Of a DNA stretch of 64,000 nt, positions 31,513 to 41,030 are shown in pieces (the stretch's first letter is position 1; the number at the start of each line of letters is the position of its first letter). The notes below the pieces were generated by a model that did no database searches, had not been told where the DNA came from, and worked only from the letters and a program-made list of their open reading frames with translations. The DNA comes from Actinomadura rupiterrae (GTDB taxonomy: Bacteria; Actinomycetota; Actinomycetes; Streptosporangiales; Streptosporangiaceae): assembly GCF_024172125.1 (NCBI RefSeq), contig NZ_JAMZEA010000008.1, forward strand, positions 372,001-436,000, in the 5' to 3' direction. A program made the position numbers and the translations under genes.

Positions 31513-32565
31513 GTGAGTGATCGTCAACCCTGGACCAATCCGCGTCTACGCGCCGCGTGGGCTCGAAAGGATTGGGCGGCGATCTTCCGCGAGTACCGGC
31601 GGGTGACCGGACTCAGCCAACGCGAGCTGGAACCGCTCGTAGGCATGGCTCAGCCGTACATTTCCGTCATCGAGCGCGGGAATAAACAGATCACCTCAGC
31701 CGAGGTGATCGACCGGATAACCCGGGGGTTGAACGTGCCGGAGGAGCTGGGAGGCGTTCCCGCACGGGAACAGGATCTTTCCGAGTGGATGCCGCCGCCG
31801 GAGCTTCGGGAGCGCATCGCGCACGCCCACACGACCGGCAGCCCAGATGTACGCACGGCGGATTGGATCAGCGAAGTACTCGCGACTTATCGCCGCGCCG
31901 AAGACCAGGTAGGCGGGCGCGAGCTGTGGTCGGTGGTCCGAAGCCAGCTTGACAGCGTGACACGTAGCATCCCGGACGCGTCCGGGGCGACGGCCGACAA
32001 GCTACTCACCCTCGCGGGTGAGCATGCGCATTGGCTGTCCTGGGTAGCCGCGCAAGAGGGGCGAATGGGTGTGGCCCTGAGCTGGCTAGACCTTGCCCAA
32101 GGATGGGCGAGCGAGGCAGGAGCTTACGACCTCAGCTCTTGGGTTACCCGAGTGCGATCACATTACGTGTTGACCCACAACGACCCACTTCGCGCAATGC
32201 GGATCGCGGAGGGCGCTCGCATCGCTCCACCAGGACGAAGCCTTTCCCCAGCCGCCGAGGCGATCGCAGCGCACACTCAGGGCATGGCCGCCGCAGCAGC
32301 AGGCGAACGTGATCGAGCACGGCAACTCAGTGATCAGGCGTACGAGCTTGCACTACGTGTCCCGGACCCAGGCGAACGGCCGGGATGGCTGTATTGGCTC
32401 GATCCCGTCCGCGCCCAGCTCCAGCGCGCGGACATGGCCTATGCCGTCCGAGACTGGAGCGATGCAGCAGCGCTGTACGGAGCGAGCCTCAGCGACCTTG
32501 AGGGATACCCCCGGGATCATGCGTACTACTCGGCCCGGTACGACGACGCGCGCAGCCGGGCTTGA
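31513..32565 (+). CDS. XRE-family regulator with TPR-like C-terminus
   Basis: A 350-aa protein from GTG at 31513 (VSDRQPWTNPRLRAAWARKDW). The helix-turn-helix is VTGLSQRELEPLVGMAQPYISVIERGNKQIT; the remaining 260 residues are helical repeats (e.g. HAHWLSWVAAQEGRMGVALSWLDLAQGWA, RMAEGAR-like turns), as in the Rgg-like or signal-peptide-binding architectures common in Streptomyces. No strong Shine-Dalgarno is seen, so the mRNA may be leaderless. Only rightward gene inside the element; could control the divergent small genes. Confidence 0.85.
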   Translation: MSDRQPWTNPRLRAAWARKDWAAIFREYRRVTGLSQRELEPLVGMAQPYISVIERGNKQITSAEVIDRITRGLNVPEELGGVPAREQDLSEWMPPPELRERIAHAHTTGSPDVRTADWISEVLATYRRAEDQVGGRELWSVVRSQLDSVTRSIPDASGATADKLLTLAGEHAHWLSWVAAQEGRMGVALSWLDLAQGWASEAGAYDLSSWVTRVRSHYVLTHNDPLRAMRIAEGARIAPPGRSLSPAAEAIAAHTQGMAAAAAGERDRARQLSDQAYELALRVPDPGERPGWLYWLDPVRAQLQRADMAYAVRDWSDAAALYGASLSDLEGYPRDHAYYSARYDDARSRA

Positions 32566-32570
32566 GACCA

Positions 32571-32789
32571 CTAAGCCCCGATGATCTCCGCGTCCGTCAG
32601 GATGGCGTGTTCGCCAACGTGCTCCCGCACGGCCTCGCGCATCAGCTCAAGGATCTTCTGTTCGTCCTCACCGGTCCGAGCCAGGCCGTCAGTCGGAAGC
32701 TCGACAACGATGGACGGGTCAGGCCGCGTGTCCATGCCGAGCATCGCATCCGTACTGCCGTCCCAATACGAGAGCTTCCACTTTTCCAC
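32571..32789 (-). CDS. Small acidic protein, unknown
   Basis: A 72-aa protein from GTG 32789, which has aagggag 4-5 bases upstream: MEKWKLSYWDGSTDAMLGM, then IVVELPTDGLARTGEDEQKILELMREAVREHVGEHA. A short beta start and one long helix. It converges with the XRE gene, 5 bases between the stops. Unknown. Confidence 0.62.
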   Translation of the reverse strand: MEKWKLSYWDGSTDAMLGMDTRPDPSIVVELPTDGLARTGEDEQKILELMREAVREHVGEHAILTDAEIIGA

Positions 32790-33151
32790 GTTGCTCCCTT
32801 GTTGCTTGCCTGCCGTGCCCGCAGCCTACCGACGACCACCCACAGCCCGCCGTGCCCGCGTAGGTCGGCGGAGCTTCCCGCGTTGCTTGCCGAATTTGGC
32901 CGTTTGAGATCAAGGGGCGGCGGCGCTCGCGCCGTTGGCGCGGCCCGCCGCCCGCGCGGCCGGGGCGTGCGGCGTGGGCGCCGGTCCCCGACCGCGCGCG
33001 CCCGGCCGCGCATCGGCGACGGCCCGGCCCCGTCTCCCGGCCAACGGTCGTCCGCCGGGGCGCACCGCCGCCCCACGAGCATCAGGCGCAGGCCGCCGGC
33101 CAACGGGCAAGCCCGCCCTTCGGGTGCCTACGGCATTGGACGGCAGCCCGC
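32790..33151. other. Extremely GC-rich spacer in the element
   Basis: About 360 bases with no convincing gene. gttgcttgcc occurs at 32801-32810 and 32882-32891. From about 32920 to 33120 the sequence is nearly all G and C with many short inverted repeats (e.g. cgcggccggggcg, gcgcccggccgcgc). A replication origin or transfer locus would be expected somewhere in this accessory part, but nothing here proves one. Confidence 0.4.
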
Positions 33152-33469
33152 TCACGTAGTCGGGGCGTTCCTACTCCACTTGCCGAGCTTGGCGAGGGTT
33201 CGTTCACAGGCGATCCGGACGGCAAGCACCACCACCAGGCCGACGCCGAGCAGCACCGGGGCAGCGAGCCACATGGCCGCGCCGATCCATTCGGCCAGCG
33301 CCCACACCCACAGCAGGCTGAACAGCTCTCCCAGCGCAACGACGGCGAGCGTGCCCAGGTAGACCCAGCGCACCAGGTACGGAGTCACCTGATGCTCAAA
33401 ACGGGTGTCGAGCAGCGCAGCCAGAAGCGAGGGCCGGGGGCGTTGCGGGCCGGGTGCGGGGAGTGCCAT
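33152..33469 (-). CDS. DUF4282-like membrane protein
   Basis: A 105-aa protein: LLDTRFEHQVTPYLVRWVYLG, then two membrane helices (LGTLAVVALGELFSLLWVWA; AMWLAAPVLLGVGLVVVLA) and RIACERTLAKLGKW. The pattern FEHxVTPxLVRxxY plus two helices fits DUF4282. Outermost gene before attR. Role unknown. Confidence 0.78.
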   Translation of the reverse strand: MALPAPGPQRPRPSLLAALLDTRFEHQVTPYLVRWVYLGTLAVVALGELFSLLWVWALAEWIGAAMWLAAPVLLGVGLVVVLAVRIACERTLAKLGKWSRNAPTT

Positions 33470-33602
33470 CGGCCAAGGCCATCGAAGGGCGCGCGCTCAG
33501 TCAACCATCGACACGGCGACGGAGACCGACGTCTGTCGGTGGGCAGGTCCGGTTGAGCGCGTTCGAACCAGGGGGCTACGCCGCCCCCTGGACCCCCGCG
33601 AA

Positions 33603-33670
33603 CCAGAGCACTCATTCGCGCGAATCGGTCTGTCAGGGGTTCTCGCCGTTCGCGCGAATGAGCACTCTGG
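33603..33670. repeat. 22-bp inverted repeat near attR
   Basis: Arms 33603-33624 and 33649-33670 match at 20 of 22 positions around a 24-base loop. Each arm contains the self-complementary ttcgcgcgaa. It lies in the 408-base non-coding stretch 33470-33877, which otherwise holds only the arm-type repeats. Candidate replication or transfer site, or a regulator's operator. Confidence 0.8.
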
Positions 33671-33762
33671 ACCGGTCGCTGTACCTGTGACGACGAGTTG
33701 CCGGATTGACGACGACCAGGCCGTCACAGAGGTTCGCGTCCCTGCCAGCCAGGCCGGGAGAC

Positions 33763-33793
33763 CGACGGCAGTGACGGCAGCGCTGACGGCAAC
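33763..33793. repeat. Candidate integrase arm sites near attR
   Basis: cgacggcag, tgacggcag and tgacggcaac follow one another (core gacggca at 33764, 33773 and 33785). The last is identical to the repeats at 22716-22737 beside attL. All lie just inside the element, about 85 bases from the core. Confidence 0.55.
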
Positions 33794-33877
33794 AGGGGCA
33801 GACGACGACAGACCCAGGCAGGCGTCAGCAGGAGGTCAGGGGTTCGGGGCAAGGCTGTGATCTTGGGCTGCGCCGAA

Positions 33878-33923
33878 CTGATAAGGATGAGGCCCCAGGT
33901 TCAAGTCCTGGTACGCCCACCAG
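33878..33923. repeat. attR: 46-bp direct repeat
   Basis: Identical to 22635-22680. Here the tRNA half is not preceded by a tRNA 5' half, so this is the displaced original 3' end of tRNA-Ile, still followed by its terminator. Confidence 0.95.
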
Positions 33924-33927
33924 CCGA

Positions 33928-33955
33928 AACCCGCCGGATCACCGGCGGGTTTTCG
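33928..33955 (+). terminator. Original tRNA-Ile terminator
   Basis: aacccgccgg / ccggcgggtt with loop atca, then TTT. It directly follows attR, so it probably terminated the tRNA gene before the element inserted. Confidence 0.85.
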
Positions 33956-34001
33956 CATTTCCGCCGCAATAGTGGGGCCACCGCCGCGCCGATATCCCGA
34001 T

Positions 34002-35882
<1,881 letters not shown>

Positions 35883-36176
35883 GGGGTGTGCAGTCTCCCT
35901 GCTGACCGGACGGAATCGGCTGATCGTACTGACGGGCTGCGCCCTCCGTTCCGCCTCATCGTGATGGGGCCGACTGTGGCCAGGGAGCGTGTGATTTGTG
36001 CGAATTGCCCGACTCGAAAACGTGACAGAGCTGGCCGTGGGCGCGTTGCGGCGAATGGCTCGTCGCTCCCCTTTTGGGTGCGCTCGGATCGGGGGTTCGT
36101 CCGACTCTCGGTGCTTCTTTGCGTTATTTCGCTAGTAGCGGGGTTTTTGTCACTGGGGGAATCTACGATGCCGTGA

Positions 36177-37118
36177 GTGGAAATTGAGGCGCTTGAGGAG
36201 AGGCTGCGGGAGGATCCCGGGGATCTGGCCTCGTGGGACGTGTACGGGGCACGGCTGCGCGAGCGGGGCGACACCCGGGGCGAGGTGATCCGGCTGGAGC
36301 GGCGCCGGGCCCGGACGAGTCCGGCTCGCCGGGACCCGCTCGATCAGGAGCTCGCCGCGCTGCTGGCCGAGCACCGGACGGAATGGGACGCCGCGCTGCC
36401 CAAGAGCGCGACCGTGCTGGAGCGTCGTTTCGGCTTCGCCACCAGAGTGGCGGTCGAGTGGTCGGACAACGCGCCGGTGGACGTCGACCAGGTGCTGCGG
36501 TCCCCGTTCGTGACCGCGCTGCGGATCGCTCCCGGCGATGACACCGGCGACTACTGGGACGAGGATTACGACCGCGACGAGGACGGGGAACCGGAGCCGT
36601 CCGCGTCCATCGACACCGGCGCGCTCGCGACGCTGAGCTTCGGGCGGGTCACCGAGCTCGACCTGTCCTACCTGCGGATCGGCGCGCTCGGCGCGCGCAC
36701 GCTCGCCGTCGCGACCTACCTGCGCGCCGAGGCCGAGCCGGCCCGGATCACCACGCTCGACCTGCGGTACTGCGCCGTCGGGAACTCGGGGCTGGCCGCG
36801 CTGGCCGAGTCGCCGAGCTTCGCCGGCGTCCGCACGCTGCGACTGCAGAAGAACTCCATCACCGCCGCCGGTGTCGCCGCCCTGCACCGCTTCGAGGGCC
36901 TCACCGAACTCGACCTCCGCTACAACCCGATCGGCGCGGAGGGGGTGCGGACGCTGCTCGGCGCGCCTTTCGCCGGCTCGCTGGAGCGGCTGCTGCTGAA
37001 CCGCGCCGACGTGATCGACGTCAGCGACGACGGAACCGCCGGTGAGGACGGCGCGCCCCTGCTCGCGGACGCCCCCCAGCTCCCACCTGCACTACGCGCC
37101 ATCTGGAGGTGCCGATGA
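36177..37118 (+). CDS. Leucine-rich-repeat protein with TIGR02996-like N-terminus
   Basis: A 313-aa cytoplasmic protein. Residues 1-45 (LEERLREDPGDLASWDVYGARLRERGDTRGEVIRLERRR) match the short domain seen in front of repeats in TIGR02996 proteins. An acidic loop (YWDEDYDRDEDGEPEP, about 122-140) leads to RNase-inhibitor-type LRRs: VTELDLSYLRIGALGARTL, ITTLDLRYCAVGNSGLAAL, VRTLRLQKNSITAAGVAAL, LTELDLRYNPIGAEGVRTLL. Probably a protein-binding scaffold. GTG at 36177 lacks a strong Shine-Dalgarno. Its stop overlaps the next ATG (ATGA), so the two are co-translated. Confidence 0.85.
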   Translation: MEIEALEERLREDPGDLASWDVYGARLRERGDTRGEVIRLERRRARTSPARRDPLDQELAALLAEHRTEWDAALPKSATVLERRFGFATRVAVEWSDNAPVDVDQVLRSPFVTALRIAPGDDTGDYWDEDYDRDEDGEPEPSASIDTGALATLSFGRVTELDLSYLRIGALGARTLAVATYLRAEAEPARITTLDLRYCAVGNSGLAALAESPSFAGVRTLRLQKNSITAAGVAALHRFEGLTELDLRYNPIGAEGVRTLLGAPFAGSLERLLLNRADVIDVSDDGTAGEDGAPLLADAPQLPPALRAIWRCR

Positions 37119-39034
37119 GCACTGAACTCCGTGACCGCTACACCGAACTCCGCGACCGCTTCTTCGCCCTGTCGAGCGGCGGCGCCCCGCCTGAGGAGGT
37201 CGGGCGGTTCCGGGCGGAGGTCGACGCGACCTGCGGCGGCGCCGTGACGACGGTCGACGGGCTCGCGGTGTCCTGGCATCCGACCGCGCGGTTCAAGGCC
37301 GTCCGGTTCGTCGATGCCGAGCGCCTCGACGAGGACGTGCGCGAGTGGTTCGCCCGTCCGATCGAGGACGCGCAGTACCTGGCGGCCGTGTTCGCCGACC
37401 CGCACGAGCTGTCGTTCCGGACGTTCGAGAACATCCTCCCGCTGGACCGCGTCTTCGCCGACGTCCCGCTGGAGTTCGTCCTGGACGGCCGGACGGAGAT
37501 CGCCGAGGGCGCGTTCGCGTTCGGGATGCGCGTTCCGGACGCGACCCGGACCGGCCTTGAGGGCCTCGACTCGCTCGACCTGTACGTCCCGCCGCTGAAC
37601 TCCGGTTCGCGCGGCGGTGAGCGCTTCATCTTCCACTCGGCGCTGCTCGCCGAGGCCCTCACCGGCGCCGTCGCCAAGGCGATGCCCGAAGCCCTCATGG
37701 ACGGGTTCTCGCACGTCAACCCGGTGTTCCGGTGCAACCGCTTCGAGCCCGGCGACGCGAACTTCCACCGCCACCGCGACACGCCGTACCGCGATGCCGC
37801 GCGCAAGCAGGCGTCGCGCTACACGGTCCTGCTCTACCTCACTGGCGGATCGGGCGCGGACGGGCCCGTCCTCGACCTGGGCGGCGCCGGCGCGCTCACC
37901 GAGATCCCCGCGTTCACCTGCGTGGTCTTCGACCAGCGGTACGAGCACGAGGGCGCGCCCTACCGCGACGGGCGCAAGGTCTTCCTGCGCTCGGAGCTGG
38001 TCTTCACCGAGGAGCACGTCGGGGACGACCCGGAGATCGGCGCGCTGTTCAGCAAGGCCTGCTACCTGACCGGCGAGAGCGTGTTCGCGCCCGAACTCGC
38101 GCGGCACGCCGACGACTACTACAACCGCGTCGCCGCAGCGCACTGGAACGGCCTCACGCCCGGGGACGGCGCCGAACCGTTCGTCCACAAGAGGTTCCGT
38201 GGTGTGGAGTTCGTCGCGAACGGCTACGACTTCTGGTTCGCCAAGGGCGACGGCATCACCGCCGCGGAGTGCGCCGCGATCACGCTGCTCGACTACTTCA
38301 ACTGCAAGATCGGCGACCGGGCCTTCCGCGACCTGTGCGAGGCCGACGTCGTCGAAGCGGCGGACGCGGAGTGGATTCCCGGCTTCCTCGCGGACCGGCG
38401 CAGCTCGTCGGCCGTGCCGCCGTTCGACAAGTCCGCGCTGTTCCCCGAGCCGGAGAGGCCCGACGACGGCGAGATCCCGTGCTGCGGCTTCCACATGGGC
38501 GGCGTCTCCAACTACGACATGACGCGCAACGCGGACACCATCGGGCGCTACACCGAGCTCCAGGAGAAGGCGAAGCAGGAGGTCATGCCCGCGCCGATCC
38601 TGCTGCTCGGCGAGGAGGTCGTGCTCGACCCCGACCGGTTCGTCGTCGAGGGCAACCTCGTCCACGTCCTCGGCAAGGACGCGCTCACCCCGGTGAACTT
38701 CGCGGCCTGCCAGGGGCCGGACATCGACCCGAAGATCTTCGTCGGCACCGAGCGGACCGTCGGCGCCGTCGACGTCCTCGTCCCGCCGATCCTGTTCACC
38801 GAGACCGCCGACCTCTTCCACCTGCGGTTCGACTTCTTCCGCAACTCCTGGACGGTCGGCCACGCCCAGTCCGAGGTCCAGATCCCCATGATCCGCGAAC
38901 CGGAGGAGGAGGACTTCTTCTGGGACGACGAGGACTGGGACGAGGACGACGACGAGTGGGACGAGGACGAGGACGACGAGGAGACCGAAGAGGACGAGGG
39001 CGAAGACGAAAGCGACGGCGAGCCGAAGGACTAG
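37115..39034 (+). CDS. 2OG-Fe(II) oxygenase-domain protein with acidic tail
   Basis: A 639-aa protein from ATG 37115 (ggagg 37105-37109). Residues about 200-298 form a prolyl-hydroxylase-type domain: NPVFRCNRFEPGDANFHRHRDTPY gives His220-x-Asp222, and FDQRYEHEGAPYRDGRKVFLRSEL gives the distal His278 and the 2-oxoglutarate-binding basic residue (Arg287/Lys288). It therefore probably hydroxylates a protein or small molecule. About 200 residues before and 300 after are unassigned; both contain scattered cysteines (e.g. EIPCCGFHMGGVSNYD). The last 35 residues are almost all Asp/Glu. Coupled to the LRR gene; its stop overlaps that of the convergent ATPase gene at CTAG. Confidence 0.82.
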   Translation: MSTELRDRYTELRDRFFALSSGGAPPEEVGRFRAEVDATCGGAVTTVDGLAVSWHPTARFKAVRFVDAERLDEDVREWFARPIEDAQYLAAVFADPHELSFRTFENILPLDRVFADVPLEFVLDGRTEIAEGAFAFGMRVPDATRTGLEGLDSLDLYVPPLNSGSRGGERFIFHSALLAEALTGAVAKAMPEALMDGFSHVNPVFRCNRFEPGDANFHRHRDTPYRDAARKQASRYTVLLYLTGGSGADGPVLDLGGAGALTEIPAFTCVVFDQRYEHEGAPYRDGRKVFLRSELVFTEEHVGDDPEIGALFSKACYLTGESVFAPELARHADDYYNRVAAAHWNGLTPGDGAEPFVHKRFRGVEFVANGYDFWFAKGDGITAAECAAITLLDYFNCKIGDRAFRDLCEADVVEAADAEWIPGFLADRRSSSAVPPFDKSALFPEPERPDDGEIPCCGFHMGGVSNYDMTRNADTIGRYTELQEKAKQEVMPAPILLLGEEVVLDPDRFVVEGNLVHVLGKDALTPVNFAACQGPDIDPKIFVGTERTVGAVDVLVPPILFTETADLFHLRFDFFRNSWTVGHAQSEVQIPMIREPEEEDFFWDDEDWDEDDDEWDEDEDDEETEEDEGEDESDGEPKD

Positions 39035-40920
39035 CTCCGCGGCGCCGCGCTGAGCTCGGCCATCCGGGCCAGTGCGGACACCCAGAAGCGCTGCCGCTCC
39101 GGCGTCTGGCCGACGAGGTAGGTGGCCCGCAGCTTCGGCGGAAGGTGCCGGAGCAGGCGGGCCACCGCGTCCAGGTGCCGCTCCAGCTGCGAGACCTCGG
39201 CGTTGGAGAACACCTGGTGGACGAGGTCGGTGTCGTCGGTGCCCTCCGCGGACTCCTCGGCGGCCGCCGCCAGCCGCGCGTCCCAGCCGGGCAGGTCGGC
39301 CGCGATGTCGGCGAGGCCGGTTCCGCGCCGTCCGGCCAGGCGGGCCTCCAGCGCCGTGAGCGGGACGGGCGCGAACTCGCCGTCGCCGAGGTAGATCAGC
39401 CCGGACTGGAGCGGCATGTCCGCGCGGTGCAGCTTGATCAGCCGCTCCAGGGTGCGCTTGGTGACCCAGTCGCGGCCCTCGTCGTCGATGTCGTTCTTCC
39501 ACCAGTCCAGCACGGTCTCGGCGGTCTCGCCGTAGGTCGAGATCAGCCACTCGTTCGCCGGGATGTCCTCCGGCCGGACCTCGTAGCTGATCGTGAACCG
39601 GCTGGCCTGCGCGACGTTGTTGCTGCTCACCAGCATCTTGCGGCCGAGGTGGTAGGGCGGGTTCTGCAGCGCGACCTGGGCGCGCAGGTTCGGGATGGGA
39701 CGCCCGGCGAGCGTCCACTCCTGCGTGACCTCCATCAGCTTGGCGAAGGTCGCCTTGTCCTTCGGCCGGTTGTACTCGTCCCAGACCAGCACCTTCGGCT
39801 CGGGGTCCAGCAGGGTGCGCGCGAGCATCGCGTCGAGCGCGCCGTCCGGTGTGGGGACGGGGACGCAGAGGTCCTCGACGTTGGTCACGGGCAGCGAGAA
39901 GTAGACGGGTTCGCGGCCGGTCTCCTCGCGGGCGATCTGCTTGGTGATCTCGGTCTTGCCGCACCCGGGCGGCCCCTGGAGCAGGACGGCCCAGCGGTGC
40001 GTCATCGCCGCGCGCAGGATGCGGCGGACCGGGTCGGCCACCGTGGACGGGTTGCTTGCCCCGACCGACCGCGCGATGTCGTCCAGCACCTCGGCCGTTC
40101 GGTCGCGGCCGGGCTCGCCGTCCGGACGCTCCTCGACCAGCGCGAGGCGGCTGCCGTTCAGCAGCGGCAGCCCCCAGGTCAGCGGGAACCCGGCGCGGGC
40201 GCAGTCGAGGACGTGCTGGAGCGTGCGCGGCGACAGCAGGTGCCGCAGCTTGGGGCTCAGGGAGGCCCACTGCCGGAACACCTCGCGCAGGTCCCAGTCG
40301 GGGTAGCGCTCGGCGAGCGCCAACCGCCACGCGGTGTCGTTCGCGGTCAGCTTGAGCGTCACCATCCGGTCGAGGATCGCCAGGTCGGAGCGGCGGACGC
40401 TGGTCTCGGCGAGCGACTCGTTGTCGGTGAGGAACACCCCGACGCAGCCCAGCGCGCGCAGGTCGTACTCGCCGAGGTGCCAGTCGCACGCGATCTGCAT
40501 CAGCTGCGACTGGACCGTGCTGCCCGCCTGCAGCGAGTCGTCGATGAGCAGGACGAACGGCTTGCCCGGGACGAGCTGCCGCATCACCAGCTGGCGCAGC
40601 GCCAGCTCGCCGGTGCGGTCGTCGCGGACCGGCGCGTTGACGAGCAGGTCGTCCGGGGTGAGGTTCGCGGCCGGGACGATCACCAGCTCGGTGCCGGGGT
40701 ACCGGGACGGGATGTAGGAGACGAACGTGGAGGTCTTGCCGATGCCGTGCTCGCCGAAGATCTGCCCGGTCTGGCCCATGGCGATCATCGCGTCGATGAA
40801 CTTCTCCAGCCGCGTCGTGGGGCCCGCCTCCGGCGCGTCCGGGTAGGTGGCGGTGGCTTTCCACTGCCGTCCGCCCCGGTCGGCGAGCGGGGGACGGCTC
40901 TTCGTCGGTGCGGTGGGCAC
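39031..40920 (-). CDS. Twin-P-loop MoxR-type AAA+ ATPase
   Basis: A 629-aa protein with two AAA-type sites. Module 1: FGEHGIGKTS (55-64) and PFVLLIDDS (121-129). Module 2: GPPGCGKTE (316-324), VLVWDEYNR (377-385) and a sensor-like VALQNPPYHLGRKML. Module 2 is close to the MoxR branch, whose members act with vWA proteins as chaperones. The C-terminal 150 residues are helical. GTG start at 40920. Downstream in one transcription unit of the HExxH-vWA gene, with 110 bases between. Likely function: ATP-driven remodelling of a partner, with the vWA protein as adaptor. Confidence 0.88.
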   Translation of the reverse strand: MPTAPTKSRPPLADRGGRQWKATATYPDAPEAGPTTRLEKFIDAMIAMGQTGQIFGEHGIGKTSTFVSYIPSRYPGTELVIVPAANLTPDDLLVNAPVRDDRTGELALRQLVMRQLVPGKPFVLLIDDSLQAGSTVQSQLMQIACDWHLGEYDLRALGCVGVFLTDNESLAETSVRRSDLAILDRMVTLKLTANDTAWRLALAERYPDWDLREVFRQWASLSPKLRHLLSPRTLQHVLDCARAGFPLTWGLPLLNGSRLALVEERPDGEPGRDRTAEVLDDIARSVGASNPSTVADPVRRILRAAMTHRWAVLLQGPPGCGKTEITKQIAREETGREPVYFSLPVTNVEDLCVPVPTPDGALDAMLARTLLDPEPKVLVWDEYNRPKDKATFAKLMEVTQEWTLAGRPIPNLRAQVALQNPPYHLGRKMLVSSNNVAQASRFTISYEVRPEDIPANEWLISTYGETAETVLDWWKNDIDDEGRDWVTKRTLERLIKLHRADMPLQSGLIYLGDGEFAPVPLTALEARLAGRRGTGLADIAADLPGWDARLAAAAEESAEGTDDTDLVHQVFSNAEVSQLERHLDAVARLLRHLPPKLRATYLVGQTPERQRFWVSALARMAELSAAPRS

Positions 40921-41030
40921 GGGTGCGTTCTCCTCCGTCGGTCATGGTTCCGGCCCGGTTCGCCTTCGGGCCCTTCTGGGAGCGATGCGGCCTCAACGCC
41001 GGCTTCAACGCCGGCCTGGGCGGCCGCGTG

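Larger units (their letters stand above)
22635..33923. mobile_element. Integrated pSAM2-like element (AICE), about 11.3 kb
   Basis: Bounded by the 46-bp att repeats at tRNA-Ile. From attL it reads, all leftward: integrase, excisionase, rolling-circle Rep, zinc-ribbon protein, FtsK-like transfer ATPase, four small proteins, GntR repressor, and four further small genes. A rightward XRE regulator follows, then two small leftward genes. Integrase-xis-rep-tra-KorSA order is the hallmark of actinomycete integrative and conjugative elements, which excise, replicate by rolling circle and move double-stranded DNA through one FtsK-like protein. All backbone genes look intact, so the element may be active. 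No Nudix (Pif-like) gene was recognised. Confidence 0.93.

Noticed and set aside
32790..33151. Possible gene in the GC-rich element spacer
   Set aside because: All frames are Arg/Pro/Ala-rich without start context or motif; treated as non-coding.
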